64,000 nucleotides of DNA from Hydrangea macrophylla (lineage: Eukaryota > Streptophyta > Magnoliopsida > Cornales > Hydrangeaceae). The DNA is taken from positions 102,126,140 to 102,190,139 of the forward strand of contig CM066992.1 in assembly GCA_033977485.1 (NCBI GenBank), read 5' to 3'. The first letter of the stretch is position 1. The number at the start of each line of letters is the position of its first letter. The notes under the pieces were generated by a model that saw nothing but the letters and a program-made list of their open reading frames with translations, was not told where the DNA came from and did no database searches. The position numbers and the translations under genes were made by a program. Of this stretch, positions 20,893 through 32,022 are shown piece after piece.

Positions 20893-23863
20893 TGTCACGC
20901 CCCGACGTAGCATAAATAAGGAAAGCGTTTAATTTCCTTTATGGACCCGTAGGTCGCGACAGTTTGAAGGATCGATTCCGTCCCAAACGTTAAACAATAA
21001 AACATAATAATCAGAGTAAAGCAATCAAGGCTTACAAAAATTTTCTATCTTATTACATCTTATAAACCGGGGTCACTAAGGCACAAACCGCCTTGAAAAT
21101 AAAATAATAGCTTAGTGTCTGTTACAGTCATCCTTAAAACAAAACAGTTTAAATCTCCAACAAATAAACTTAATGCATAAAATAAACAGTTTCTCTTATT
21201 CCAAGGCGGCCATTCTCAATTTGCATAGTCGTATGATTCCTCCTGATTGTAACCTGAAAAGCCTGAACACGAATGTCCAGGACGCATCAACGTCGTCAGC
21301 TTCAAGAAGCTGGTGAGTATTAAAAACGTGACTTTAAATGTAAAACATACCCATTTACCTTTTTCCATTATTAAATTACAGAGAGAATTCACTTTATAAA
21401 ACAACAAGGAATATAATAAAAGTTGTTCATTCATAAATACAGATACTCGTGAAATGAGACAATGCACCACACTCCTCTCGCTGACTCTTTTCTCTCGACA
21501 GCCACAACAACCCACTATCCTACTCCTGGTATCTTTGAAACACTCAGATAGCCACACTTTAGCAACGGGGCGCCAGGGAGTGTCCAGTTTGCCTCACACT
21601 TTGGTCCGGGGTACCAGGGAGTGTCCAATGCCTCACACTTTGAATACCCTAACCGCCATGCAAATACCGGGGCAACCCCTCACACAGTATCCAGACTTGA
21701 GTTATCAGGGAGTGTCCGTAGGCCACACTTTAGCACTTCCATGGGTGCCAGGGAATGTCCGAGTTCGGCTTCACACACTTTAACGCTTCCATGGGCGTCA
21801 GGGAGTGTCCTTATTTGCCACCGTCGCATTTCAAAGATACCCTCTTCCACATTTTCAACCACAACCACAACCACAACCACAACCACGACCACAACCACAA
21901 CCACAACCACAAACTCATACTCAACCACAACCACAACCACAAACACAAACTCATACCCTTTCCACACTACCATTACTCTTTTCCACACAGACTGACACCC
22001 ATATGCATGTACCACTGACCCACATGAATGGTATGCACTTAAACAAAATGCAGAATTAAGGAATAACACGCGTACGGGAATTAATGAGTCATACTACAAC
22101 GTTTTAATCACTTAAACATAACCAAATAGAGTTCTGATCAACTAAATATTCCAAACAGAACCTTAACAGTACTAAAAAGTTGAACAAAACAGACCTTAAA
22201 CACAAAACAGACAAAAACAGAAACTGCTCAACCTCGCGCGCGCGGGCCGCTCGCGCGAAGGGTCGCTCGCGTGGGCCGCTCGCGCGATAAGTCCAAATTT
22301 CCTTTTATTAAAAACTTTTCTGTCTGCCTGAGGAAAGCAAGGTCGCGCGCGCGGATCGCTCGCGCGATGGGGTTCTCGCGCGACCCTCGCTCGCGCGATA
22401 TGCCTAAATTCCTTTTTATATATATAAACTCTTCTGTCTGCCTGAGGGAGCATATCTCGCGCACGCGGGTCGCTCGCGCGAGGGGTCGCTCGCGCGGGCC
22501 GCTCGCGCGATTCTCGCGCGCGCGATCGTGGCGCGAGATGAAGCTGAGGCTTCGTCTTCTTCCCCCAGACTTCTCTGTTTCAGCAAAACAGGGGTCTTTT
22601 TGACCCATTTCAATTCTGTAAGCATATATGCCCTATTATATATGGATTTCTTTGTTTTTCAACAAGGATTCCAAATATGAAATCAATTTTACAAGATTCA
22701 ATCTATAGCTCCCAAATTTTATGAGTTTTCAAAAGATGTCAAAACTTCATTTTTAATATACTTTTCCATATGAACAAATTAGACTTTAAAACTTTGGGTA
22801 TAACATATATGATGTGTAATCTATCATAATCATCTCCGAAAACAAGTTTTGGTTAAGTTTGAGAAATCTTGATTTTCAAGCCATGGAGTTCATACGTAAA
22901 TCAACCATGGTGTTTTTACAAAATTAAACAAACACACAATAAATAGGCATGTAATTACATTCTTAGTGAGTTAGTAATACTCACTGAGATTAGAGATGGA
23001 AGTGTATGTTGAGAAAGATGAAGAATTAAGCAATCCCAAGTGATTCCTAGCTATGGTGGTTGAGCTCCTCTCTCTCTAAAATTCTGAAATTAACTCTCAA
23101 GCTCTCTCTCTCTGAATGTTTTGTGTGCAGAAACTGTAATGGGAGAGTGTAGAGGATGTATATGTAGAATAACAAGTTGGAGAACTTGGGCTCCAAGTTC
23201 TTTGATGTTTACTCAACAATTGATTTGTTTTCCTAATTAACTAAAGGCTACATATACACTGATATACATACGTATATGCACAAATGTATAACCCACAGAT
23301 TCTCCAAGAGACAAGCTAGATATGTAGGGGGTCAAGTTGAGTTGTTTGGCAATTTGGCTTATGGCACAACATTTGCACATATAAGTTGTATGTTCCCAAA
23401 CAAGGCACAAGGCAATCATTACTTGCCATAATTGGAAATAAAGCAAATGTCCAAATCGGTCACTTCCAAAATCTATGGAAGTTCACACAGCAGGGACAGT
23501 TTTGAACATAAACTGGTATTTTCGGGGCGCGGTGGTCACCACAAAAATACAGGAATTCCATTTTAACGTAAGAATTGATTTTCTGGTTTTATAAAAATAC
23601 TGATTGAGTCAATAGAAGTTATTTTCACCGTTTTGAAATACAGACTTTGAAATCCACACAGGTTTTACTAATTTTGTGAAATTGTAGTTTGGCCCCAAAT
23701 AAAATTTAAATGTGAGTTAGATAAGAAATTAATATTCCAAACATGTGACTGAAAGTAAAATAAAAGCAGACAATGTTAATTGAATTTAAATATGCCAATG
23801 CAATTACAAGTAAATTAAATATGGACATGAATTTCAAATTAAATGGAAATGCAGGTTATTACA
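20893..23863 (-). repeat. 5' LTR of element 1
   Basis: This is the second 2,971-bp LTR, at a constant offset of 7,269 from the first with no indels seen. Four substitutions were found by eye: near 22271 (GCG to GTG), near 22463 (GCGCG to GCACG), near 23475 (CTGTGG to CTATGG) and near 23684 (TTGCAG to TTGTAG). Confidence 0.95.
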
Positions 23864-24617
23864 ATGAAATATATGGATTTTCATGTTTTGGACATCACTT
23901 TTGATATTCTTGGATCCGGGCGAAATTCATGTATTAGCTAGGCCCGTTAATTATGCACGTGAAATTATGATAAAAGCACGTATAACTGTTTATGTGAGCA
24001 TGTTATGTGTCTACTTGGGTCAAAGGGGAGTTTGGTGCAAATTCATTCGGAGTAAGCTCCTCGAACCTTGAGGATTGTGATCTTGTTGGAATTGGAATTT
24101 GTGGTTGTGTCTGGATTGGAGGTGGGCCCAACCAGTACACGGTACCTGGTATGGAGGAAGGCCCAACCAGTGTACGAGATGCATGGGAGAGGTGGGCCTC
24201 CTACGGCATCGACCGGATGAATGCGTACCACCCACCCCAGAGACTATTTCTATGTGTTTTAGATGCTTAAACCATGAATTGTCATATAAGCATACATTTA
24301 GAATTGTACGCTCAGCATATAGCTGAGCAGTGGAGATGTACTCCATTGCAGGTAAGAAGAAGGATAAGAAGAAGCGTGATGAGTGAGGCCGATGAACTCC
24401 GGGGATAACACTTGTATAATGTTTTGTTTTAAATCCTAAACTTGTGTAAGGATTGGTAATATGTTGTAATAGAAACATGGATTAGCTTCTCAGTATTGTA
24501 AATCTTGTAATTGAACGCCTGTAACTGTGTTTTAGTATGTTGGAATCAGTTGTGGTTGTGATTGTTGTTGGTTTTGAATAGTAGGACTTGTTTAATTTCA
24601 GCACAGGGCTGCCAGCA

Positions 24618-24912
24618 GAGGAGCAGTCGACTGGACCCCCTGGTCAGTCGACTGGATCTCATGTATGTGAGATATTGTAAGTGTTTATCAGAGAAGCAGT
24701 CGACTGGACCCCTTGGGCAGTCGACTGAATACTGTTGACTTTAGCAGCTGCCTCCTTCGATTGAAAAGCAGTCGACTGGTTTCAGAAAGCAGTCGACTGG
24801 ACAGTCGACTAGACCTCTGTTGAGATTTAGGGTTCTTGGTTCTGCTTGACACAGTCGACGGAGCAGTCGACTGGACCCTAGTGCAGTCGACTGGGCAGTC
24901 GACTGAACCTCT
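24618..24912. repeat. CCAGTCGACTGG palindrome array
   Basis: About ten copies of GCAGTCGACTGG or CAGTCGACTG(A/G) lie within 300 bp of the solo LTR, several followed by ACCC. The core CCAGTCGACTGG is a perfect 12-bp palindrome. The short ORFs across it read SRLL/DCPV repeats and are artefacts. Confidence 0.92.
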
Positions 24913-25138
24913 GTTTTCAAAACTATTTTCTTTGAATGTGTTTTCAATGGACAAAACTTTTTATGACTCTAATTTCAATGTATTTTATAATACAGAGGGG
25001 AACGTTTCCTAAGTTTTAAAATACCCAGGGTTGTTTTATAGAAGTTCTTTCCGCTGCGTATTATGAGATGATGTTTGGATGAGCCTTGGTGGCGTGCCAC
25101 GTGTCCTATTTCCACGCGTAGTGGGATGGGTCGTGACA

Positions 25139-25277
25139 GGAATTGCTATGTACATTCGTGTATTTGTTATGTACATTCAATTTTTTTTTATTTTAGTAAT
25201 TTTTCTTCTAAAAATTCTCATTTTTGTAAAATTGAGCGGTGTACATAGCAAAATTAACGGTATACATAACAATTCCC
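25139..25277. mobile_element. Possible MITE next to the solo LTR
   Basis: The left end GGAATTGCTATGTAC and the right end, read inward as GGAATTGTTATGTATACCG, form an imperfect terminal inverted repeat around an AT-rich centre. If real, the solo LTR landed within its first bases. No target duplication is resolvable. Confidence 0.45.
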
Positions 25278-27457
25278 TAAAACTAATACACAACTTAGCA
25301 TGTAAACGTTGGACATTAACACTTTTTCAAGAAAGGCTTTATCCGTTTGTCTTGAGTCCATTGAAGAGCCACAACATTAGAAATGTGGAGTTTGTAGAGA
25401 CATAAAATGACACTCCAGTTAAAAACAAACATTGACTCCAAAGCACAATTAAAATATTATTACTTTTTATTAAAATAATCAAACATTTTTCTATTTATTT
25501 TAATAAAAATAAAAATACTCACATATCGAGTGAAGAAAAAAAAAAATATATATATATATATATATATCAAGCACATTAAAGGTGCTAATGGCTTGAATCT
25601 CCACTTATTGTTCACAAATCTTGCTCCAGAGTTAGTAGTGGTAATGTCTTGACTTATGACTACTTTGGGAAAACAAGACGTTGCATTATACACAGAATTT
25701 TTCAGCACTCTAGAGAATCAACCGTATTCTTAAGCAGTCTTAATTCCACACTCAAATAGTCTATCAAAGATACTCTCATGAAATGGCCATAGAGCTTTGT
25801 CTATGACTTCAACTCCTCTAGGTTCAAACCCTCCAATTCAAGCTGTCCAAACCCTCCAATCCCCAAAATATAGCTCTCATCAAGAAATCTCGGTCGTAGT
25901 CTTTCGTGGAGGTTTCTCAGAAACATGCCTAACCTCCAAACAATAGATCTCTCAAAAAAAATTCTAAAATGCTCTGTCACAGTCTGGTTCTGGTCAATCC
26001 CAACCCTGGTTAGGGTCAAAACTATCCAAGAACAAGCCTGGTTCGAACCCAGTTCGGATATGGCTCAATCTGCATCCATTCAACATCTAAATAGGGTTTG
26101 GAGAGGAGGGTTTTGGACGGTGGATCGTAGAGACTGGAGAGCTTGCTGGGCTCTTCACTGCTGCCCATTGAGAGAGAGAGAGAGTGTGAGTAGGGAAGTG
26201 GTGAACAAAGCCCAATTTCAGGATTGGGCTCAAATCTGACCCAAATTTAAAATATGGTCCAGGATTGGACTTACCTTAGCCTACCCAAAAGAACATGTTG
26301 ATGTCTCGTTATCTTTCTAATCTTTTTTCCTCTTCTTCCAATAGCATGTTTATTTGTTGTAACAATTCAGCCTAGACCTCCGGTAGGCTTTGCTGGTTTA
26401 AAATAAGAGACTACCACTACTACTTCAGGACTAGTAATTCACTTGCTAAAGAAGAATGAGAAGAACCCTCAAGTGGCATGTATGATTATGGTATAAAGAG
26501 TTGAATATATACTACTCCGTATTATTTGTTGTAATGTTTTATTATTTTTCTCCTTTAAGTACTATGGTATATCAATGAGTAATGCAATATTTTTCAAATT
26601 TTGTATTTTAAATAATTCCTAAATACATGTAGCAATAAATCCACTTCATTTTGGTTGAAGGACGTTGAAGTGGTCACACCATTATTGATATTGAAAGTGG
26701 TCCTATTGTCACATGTATTTGGGATATGGATACAAAATTTGGGAAGCATATCAAAATTTTTTAACTTTCGCTTTATATAATAATTTTTGTTCTAAGAAAA
26801 ATTTTTCCCCTTCAGTTTTCAACAGATTTTTATTTTTTATTTTTATATGTTTATTCTTCCTTCTAATATCTTTGTTGTTGAGTGGTTTGAATATCTTGTT
26901 GAAGCATGTTCCCGAACGAGTAGAGTTTGAAGTCTCATGATTAGTTAAATGATCACCCAATATGCTCTGCCTCTTATGACAAAGTTCTAATGTTTTTTTT
27001 TTTCCATATTTTCTTTTCATTTTTCTCATTAAATTCATGAACTAAACAAAGCCTATGTTACTTAAACGAGGGTTAGAAATCAGCTTCGTTTTAAAATGAT
27101 GAAAAAAAATGGAAAAATCTTTCATGCATAATAGGATCATGAATCGTAAGCGATGTTAGGATCGCAAGACTCAATTGGTTCGGCTGCGAAGCGTAAGACT
27201 CATCTCCTATTACTTGATTAGATAGATTCTACAAAACAAATTCAAAAAGTTTGGGAGTGAATCGAATCGAGAATCGTGCAATTCTAATCCCGGAGCCTGT
27301 TGCAACATAGAGTCTACACACAATATAGTTTTTTTGAGCCCACTGGTACCTTGATTACCAGAATGCTACTCCAAGCAACAATCTGATAAAAAATTGTAAG
27401 CCATTCGAATCATGTCCTAAATTCGACATGGAAACGTAACATGTAAGATGTATACTT
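25278..27457. other. Intergenic DNA without recognised genes
   Basis: AT-rich, with a TA microsatellite at about 25547-25568. A less AT-rich patch at 25800-26230 has short overlapping ORFs on both strands and no recognisable domain. I see no transposon termini that I can defend. Confidence 0.4.
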
Positions 27458-28145
27458 TGTTAGACTTGGGGTGTGAATGGGAGCTTATGTAAGCTCAAGG
27501 GAATCGTTAAGATCACTATGGATTGGCTTAATGCTCAGAGTTGGAACATTAATTCTCAAGATTCTAGCATAGAGGTTCTCGACCTGTCGACCAGGTCCTT
27601 TCGACTGGGTCAATGGCTATATAAAGTTTTAAACAAGTTCTGACAGAGAGGCATTCGACTGGTCGACCAACCCCGTTCGACGGTCGACCGGACCCTGTTT
27701 GTGAAGAGTCACAACTTTTCATATTGTAATTTCGAATTAGTTTGAACTTCATTTGTTCAAATGGCCGATAACCGTGTATATTCTGTTATATACTTAGTGC
27801 ATAGGTGTTGGGACACAATCATTTGTGTAGAGTGACATCTCTTACCCAATAGACACCTCTATATATACAACACAGTTAGATAGTTTTTATATACTTGATT
27901 TTCAGATTTTTCCCTTATCTTCTTCATCTATTCTAGAGTCAATTGAGAGCAATTTTTATACATATATTCTGCAGAATATGATAGACTTTGTTGTCTCTAT
28001 TATACTAGATCGTAGTATCCTCAAGAATGATACATCTTAGTCCACAAACTACTAAGTGTAGGACGTAAATTTATTTTTGGACAACGCTTTTGCGTGCTCG
28101 ATCTAGTCATTGTTTTGTTTTGTTTCTTATACATAGTTTCCAACA
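27458..28145 (+). mobile_element. Solo copia-type LTR (688 bp)
   Basis: It starts TGTTAGACTTGGGG and ends TAGTTTCCAACA, typical Ty1/copia LTR termini. The flanks are TACTT (27453-27457) and CACTT (28146-28150), a 5-bp duplication with one mismatch. A TATA-like CTATATATACAAC lies near 27857. Palindromic GGTCGACC/CGACTGG motifs cluster at about 27575-27695, upstream of the TATA. No internal domain is attached. Confidence 0.75.
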
Positions 28146-28385
28146 CACTTTTTAGCAAAAAGCTGACAATAAGAAGAAGAAGAAGAAGAAGTAAAAAAAA
28201 AAACAAATTCAAGGAAAGAAGAATCAGCAAGATTCAGCAAGTTTAATGTGAAAAGTCACGGTTGCCAATGAAAAAACACAAGCTTTCATTAATTTCTTGG
28301 CAATAACTACAAAAACGAAAAATAAACCAATTTCCAATTTTTTGCACAAAACTTAAAAATGTAACTTCAAAAGATCCACATGGAA

Positions 28386-28730
28386 ACAAGCTCGGCTAGC
28401 CGAGTTGGCCAGAGCTCATGACCTCCAAAAGGGAGGACAAGGGTTCAAAAACCCCAGGGTCGTGTGAGTGGGTTGGAAGAACGAATCTCAAGTAACTAGA
28501 CAAACCATATCCAGAGCTTAGGGTGGATCCGAATCCTACAGGCCACTCACTTCCCTAATTTGTCTGGTGCGTGTGTTATGGGGTCGGTGCACATGCTTGG
28601 GGTTTCCTCTCTGTCCTACTCCATAAAAGCGGTATTCGATAAATCGTTTGAAACACTGACGGAGAATCCGAAGTCATGGAGGACAAGCTAGGAGGATTTG
28701 TCATTGTATTCCCAAACACGAAAGAAAAAA
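28386..28730 (+). mobile_element. tRNA-derived SINE with 17-bp target duplication
   Basis: The tRNA-like head has box A-like GGCTAGCCGAGTTGGCCA (about 28392) and box B-like GGGTTCAAAAACCCC (about 28440). A body with AACGAATCTCAAGTAACTAG and TTTGTCTGGTGCGTGTG follows, ending in an A-rich tail. An exact 17-bp duplication, AAAAGATCCACATGGAA, flanks it at 28369-28385 and 28731-28747. It has the same body as the broken SINE at 45.2-46.9 kb. Confidence 0.88.
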
Positions 28731-29139
28731 AAAAGATCCACATGGAAGGAGGAGGATACACATGAGAAATTATTGATTAGTCGAAGACCACCACGGGTCC
28801 ACGTGTGTCAAAATGTTAAATTATTACTTCATCCGTCCCATTTTATGTGTCCATTTTTGGGATACCAAATTTTTAAGAGAACATAATTATTGGTTGCAAT
28901 TGTTCTAAAATTATCCTACTTATTTTTTATTCCCTTTACTTTTTAGGAGGATTGGATTAGGGTCTCTAAGGTTGGGCAACTTTGGTTTAAAGGACAGCCC
29001 ATTAACAAGAACCTCCACAAGGACAAAAGCCCAAGCCTAATTTTTAGATGTAGTCCACGACATCAACATTTCACTCTTCAAGTACATTTTAATATTTTCA
29101 TCTTACCAAACTACCCCATTTCATCTTCGTCCTCCTATG

Positions 29140-29383
29140 GCCACCATTAACACCACCCCTACCTGACCTCCGTCCACCACCTCCGGTGACCTCAGGCAAT
29201 CACCACCGGCGCACTCCGGTGACCTCCACAGCGACCTCCGATGACCACCATGGCAACTAACACCATCGCCACCACCATCGCTGCCCACCACCACCAAAAC
29301 AAACCTAGATTGCCATTGACACTAATACCATCGCCACCACTACCTTCGACCACCACCACCACCACCACCAACACCATCACCAC
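29140..29383. repeat. CCA/CCG-rich low-complexity region
   Basis: Dense ACC/CCG triplets, including a (CAC)n tract at about 29349-29371, break into short ORFs in both directions (poly-Val or poly-Thr). Element 2 inserted at its right edge. A loosely similar G-rich segment lies in opposite orientation at 42160-42300. Confidence 0.6.
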
Positions 29384-32022
29384 TGTCACGCCCCGACATA
29401 GCATAAATATGGAAAGAATTTAATTTCCTTTATGGACCCATAGGTTGCGACAGTTTGAAGAATCGTTATAATTATTACAGCACGTGATCACTAAAGGTAC
29501 AATCTGCCTTGAAATAAAATAATATCTATAATCTATTACAGTCATCCTTATTATAAATCCAGTTTCTATCATAAAGCCGTAATAATAAATTTCCTACTCC
29601 GTAGTTAACTCAATTCGCATAGTCATAGGGTCCAGCATGATCATAACCTGAAAAGCCTAGATACGAATGTCCAAGACGCATCAACGCCGTCAACTTTAAG
29701 AAGCTGGTGAGTATTAAAAACATGCAATCAAATGTAAAACATACTCACTAACTATTTTCCATTTCACGGTTCCATTATTTAAGAGGTTAACAATATAGAA
29801 AATGAGCTTACATTATAAAATAATAAGTATAACATTAATAAACTTTAATTCATAACACATATGACCGTGTATGAGAACAATGCAACCAATCTCGTCTTAC
29901 CGACTCTTTTCTCTCGACAACACATCAACCCACTCTCTCACTCTAGTATCTTGAAACACTAAGGTGACCACACTTTAGTACAGGGATACCAAAGAGTGTC
30001 CAGTTTGCATCACACTTTAGTACGGGGTACTAGAGAGTGTCCAATGCCTCACACTTTAGCCATACCATGTATGCTAGGGAGTGTTCAATAAGCCACACTT
30101 TAGCACTACCATTGGTGCCAGGGAATGTCTAAGTCAGTGTCACACACTTTAGCGCTACCATGGGCACCAGGGAGTGTCCAGTTTTGTCACTGTCGCATTT
30201 CAAAGATACTCTAAATTGCGTTCTCAAAACCATCACACTTTGGTACACAATTACCAGGGAGTGTCCAATCACAATCTCAACCATTTACTCTTTTTTCCCA
30301 CTGACCCACACTCACCATGTATGCCAACTGACTCCACATGTATGTCATGAAACTTATACAGAAAATGTAAAGTACGTGAAACGATAACCATGTATATACG
30401 AGAAGAATCGTATCCATAATCAATCCTTTATAATGAAAACATAACTAACAGGATTCTGATTTAGCATATCTCCCCAACAACACCTTAATAACCCATAAAA
30501 CTTCATCCAAACAGTTCCTTAACAGAAAATAGACAAAAAGCAAAAAAGGCCAGGTTGCGTGCACGGGCCGCTTACATGATATGCCCATTTTTTGATTTTC
30601 TTTTAAAACATTTCTATTTGCTAGAAAATACACAGGTCGCGCGTGCAAGCCGCTTGCGCGACGGGTCGCTCACACTGGCCGCTCGCGCATGCGAGTTTGT
30701 GCAGAGACTTCGTCTTCTTCGCTGGAAATCCCCTGTTTTCAGTTTTAAAGCCCAATTTGACCCATTTTGATTTTCGAAAGCAACCATGCTATATAGTATA
30801 TAATTTTCTTTGTTTTCCGCAAGAATTAAGAATATGTAATCAATTTAACACCAGTCGACATGTAGTTCTTGGATTTTACGAAAATCCGAGAGGTGGCGAA
30901 ACTTCAATCCTAATATACTTTCTCAAAAGAGTAAATTAGCCTCTAATACTATAACCATGTCTTCTATTTACTGAAATCTTTCATATTTATCTAACAAATC
31001 AAATTTTGGTTAAGTTTGAAGAATTTAAATTTCAAGCTTCAAGCTTCGACGGATGAACATAACAATGATGTTATATAATTCCAAGCATACAAACAGCAAT
31101 TGAAGTATGTGTTACATATCAAGTGAGCTAAGAATACTCACTGTTTGAAGCTTGAGAGTTCAGTTGAGAAAGAGTGATCAAAAATAGGAAATCCAAATGA
31201 AGTTTCAAGCTATGGAAGATTAGAGCTCCTTCTCTCTCTAAAATTTTTGAAAACTAAACTCTCTGAGCTCTCCTATCTCTCTGAAACTTGTATTGTGCAG
31301 ATTGTGTTTGAATGGTGTAGATAAACACAACAAGCATAGAACTTGGGGGCCAAGTTCTATGTTGGTTACTCAACAAAATAGATTGCATACATAAATACAC
31401 CTAATATACTTATACGTATATACACCCTTCACAGATTGAAAGGGTGTTTAGATCACTAGGGCCAAATGCAAGTGTTTGGGAAACCAAAGCTTAAGGCTCC
31501 ACAATAACATACACAAATTAAGCATTGACAAATAAAGCATATGCAAATTGTCTAGGAATCACTTGTTGTGTTTGGCAAAACAACTCATGGCACTAAGTTA
31601 ATACACATACAAAGTGCACTCCCAAACAAAGCCTAATCAATCATTGCAAGACTTCAATGATCATAAAGCATTGATCATGTCTGATTGACGGGGAATCCCA
31701 GTCTGTGGGAGTCCAAACGCGACGCGGACAGTCCTGAACATGAACTGGTATTTTCGCGGCGCAGTGATCACCTCAAAAATACAAAAAAATATTTTAACTT
31801 AAGAAATGATTTTCCGATTTTATAAATATATTGTTTAAGTCAAAAGTAAATATTTCTACCGTTTTGAAAGTACAGATTTGAAATCCAACACAGGTATCAC
31901 TAAATTTATAAAATTTGCAGTTTGACCCCAACAAGAATTGCTAAATAAATGAAAGCAAGCAATACAATTTAAATTAAATAGGGAAATGAAAATAAAATTA
32001 AATGAAAATGCAGGTTGTTACA
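29384..32022 (-). repeat. 3' LTR of element 2
   Basis: 2,639 bp, related to the element 1 LTRs. Near 29463 it lacks about 95 bp present in its partner LTR (about 38886-38976). It keeps the GGGAGTGTCC minisatellite (about 29950-30270) and a decayed CG-rich array (about 30556-30690), but has no ACAACC tract. Confidence 0.92.

Larger units (their letters stand above)
13624..23863 (-). mobile_element. Full-length Ty3/gypsy chromovirus, element 1 (Tekay/Del-like)
   Basis: A 10,240-bp element in minus orientation with two 2,971-bp LTRs and the exact target duplication ATGAA at 13619-13623 and 23864-23868. It has a tRNA-Met primer site, a polypurine tract, and a pol ORF with RT, RNase H, integrase and chromodomain. 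Gag is reduced to a remnant with two stops, and a deletion removes the rest of gag plus the protease active site. By eye the LTRs differ at four sites. The insertion split an older solo LTR. The long LTRs and the chromodomain point to the Tekay/Del clade; clade assignment is from memory. Confidence 0.95.
12752..25138 (+). mobile_element. Solo gypsy-type LTR (2.14 kb), split by element 1
   Basis: The LTR starts TGTCACACCTGTTCC and ends GGGATGGGTCGTGACA. It is flanked by an exact 5-bp duplication, GGAAT, at 12747-12751 and 25139-25143. Removing the nested element (13624-23863 plus one ATGAA copy) leaves 2,142 bp with no internal retroviral genes, as expected for a solo LTR left by LTR-LTR recombination. 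A TATA-like CTATATATATAG at about 13261-13272 followed by a GA-rich leader supports plus-strand sense. Its distal part carries the CCAGTCGACTGG array. It resembles the chromovirus LTRs here only in the terminal CGTGACA. Confidence 0.88.

Noticed and set aside
24618..24912. CRISPR-like regularly spaced repeats
   Set aside because: The repeats are 12-bp palindromes with irregular spacing inside a plant LTR; there are no spacers of uniform length and no cas genes.
25801..26239. Possible small gene in a less AT-rich patch
   Set aside because: The overlapping short ORFs on both strands have no recognised domain, start context or splice pattern.
28826..28925. Stowaway/mariner MITE suggested by TACTTCATCCGTCCCATTTT
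   Set aside because: Only one end is visible; no inverted partner or TA duplication was found.
29192..29423. Val/Gly-rich and Thr-rich ORFs in the CCA-rich region
   Set aside because: Low-complexity triplet repeats keep frames open on both strands; the frames also run into the element 2 LTR.
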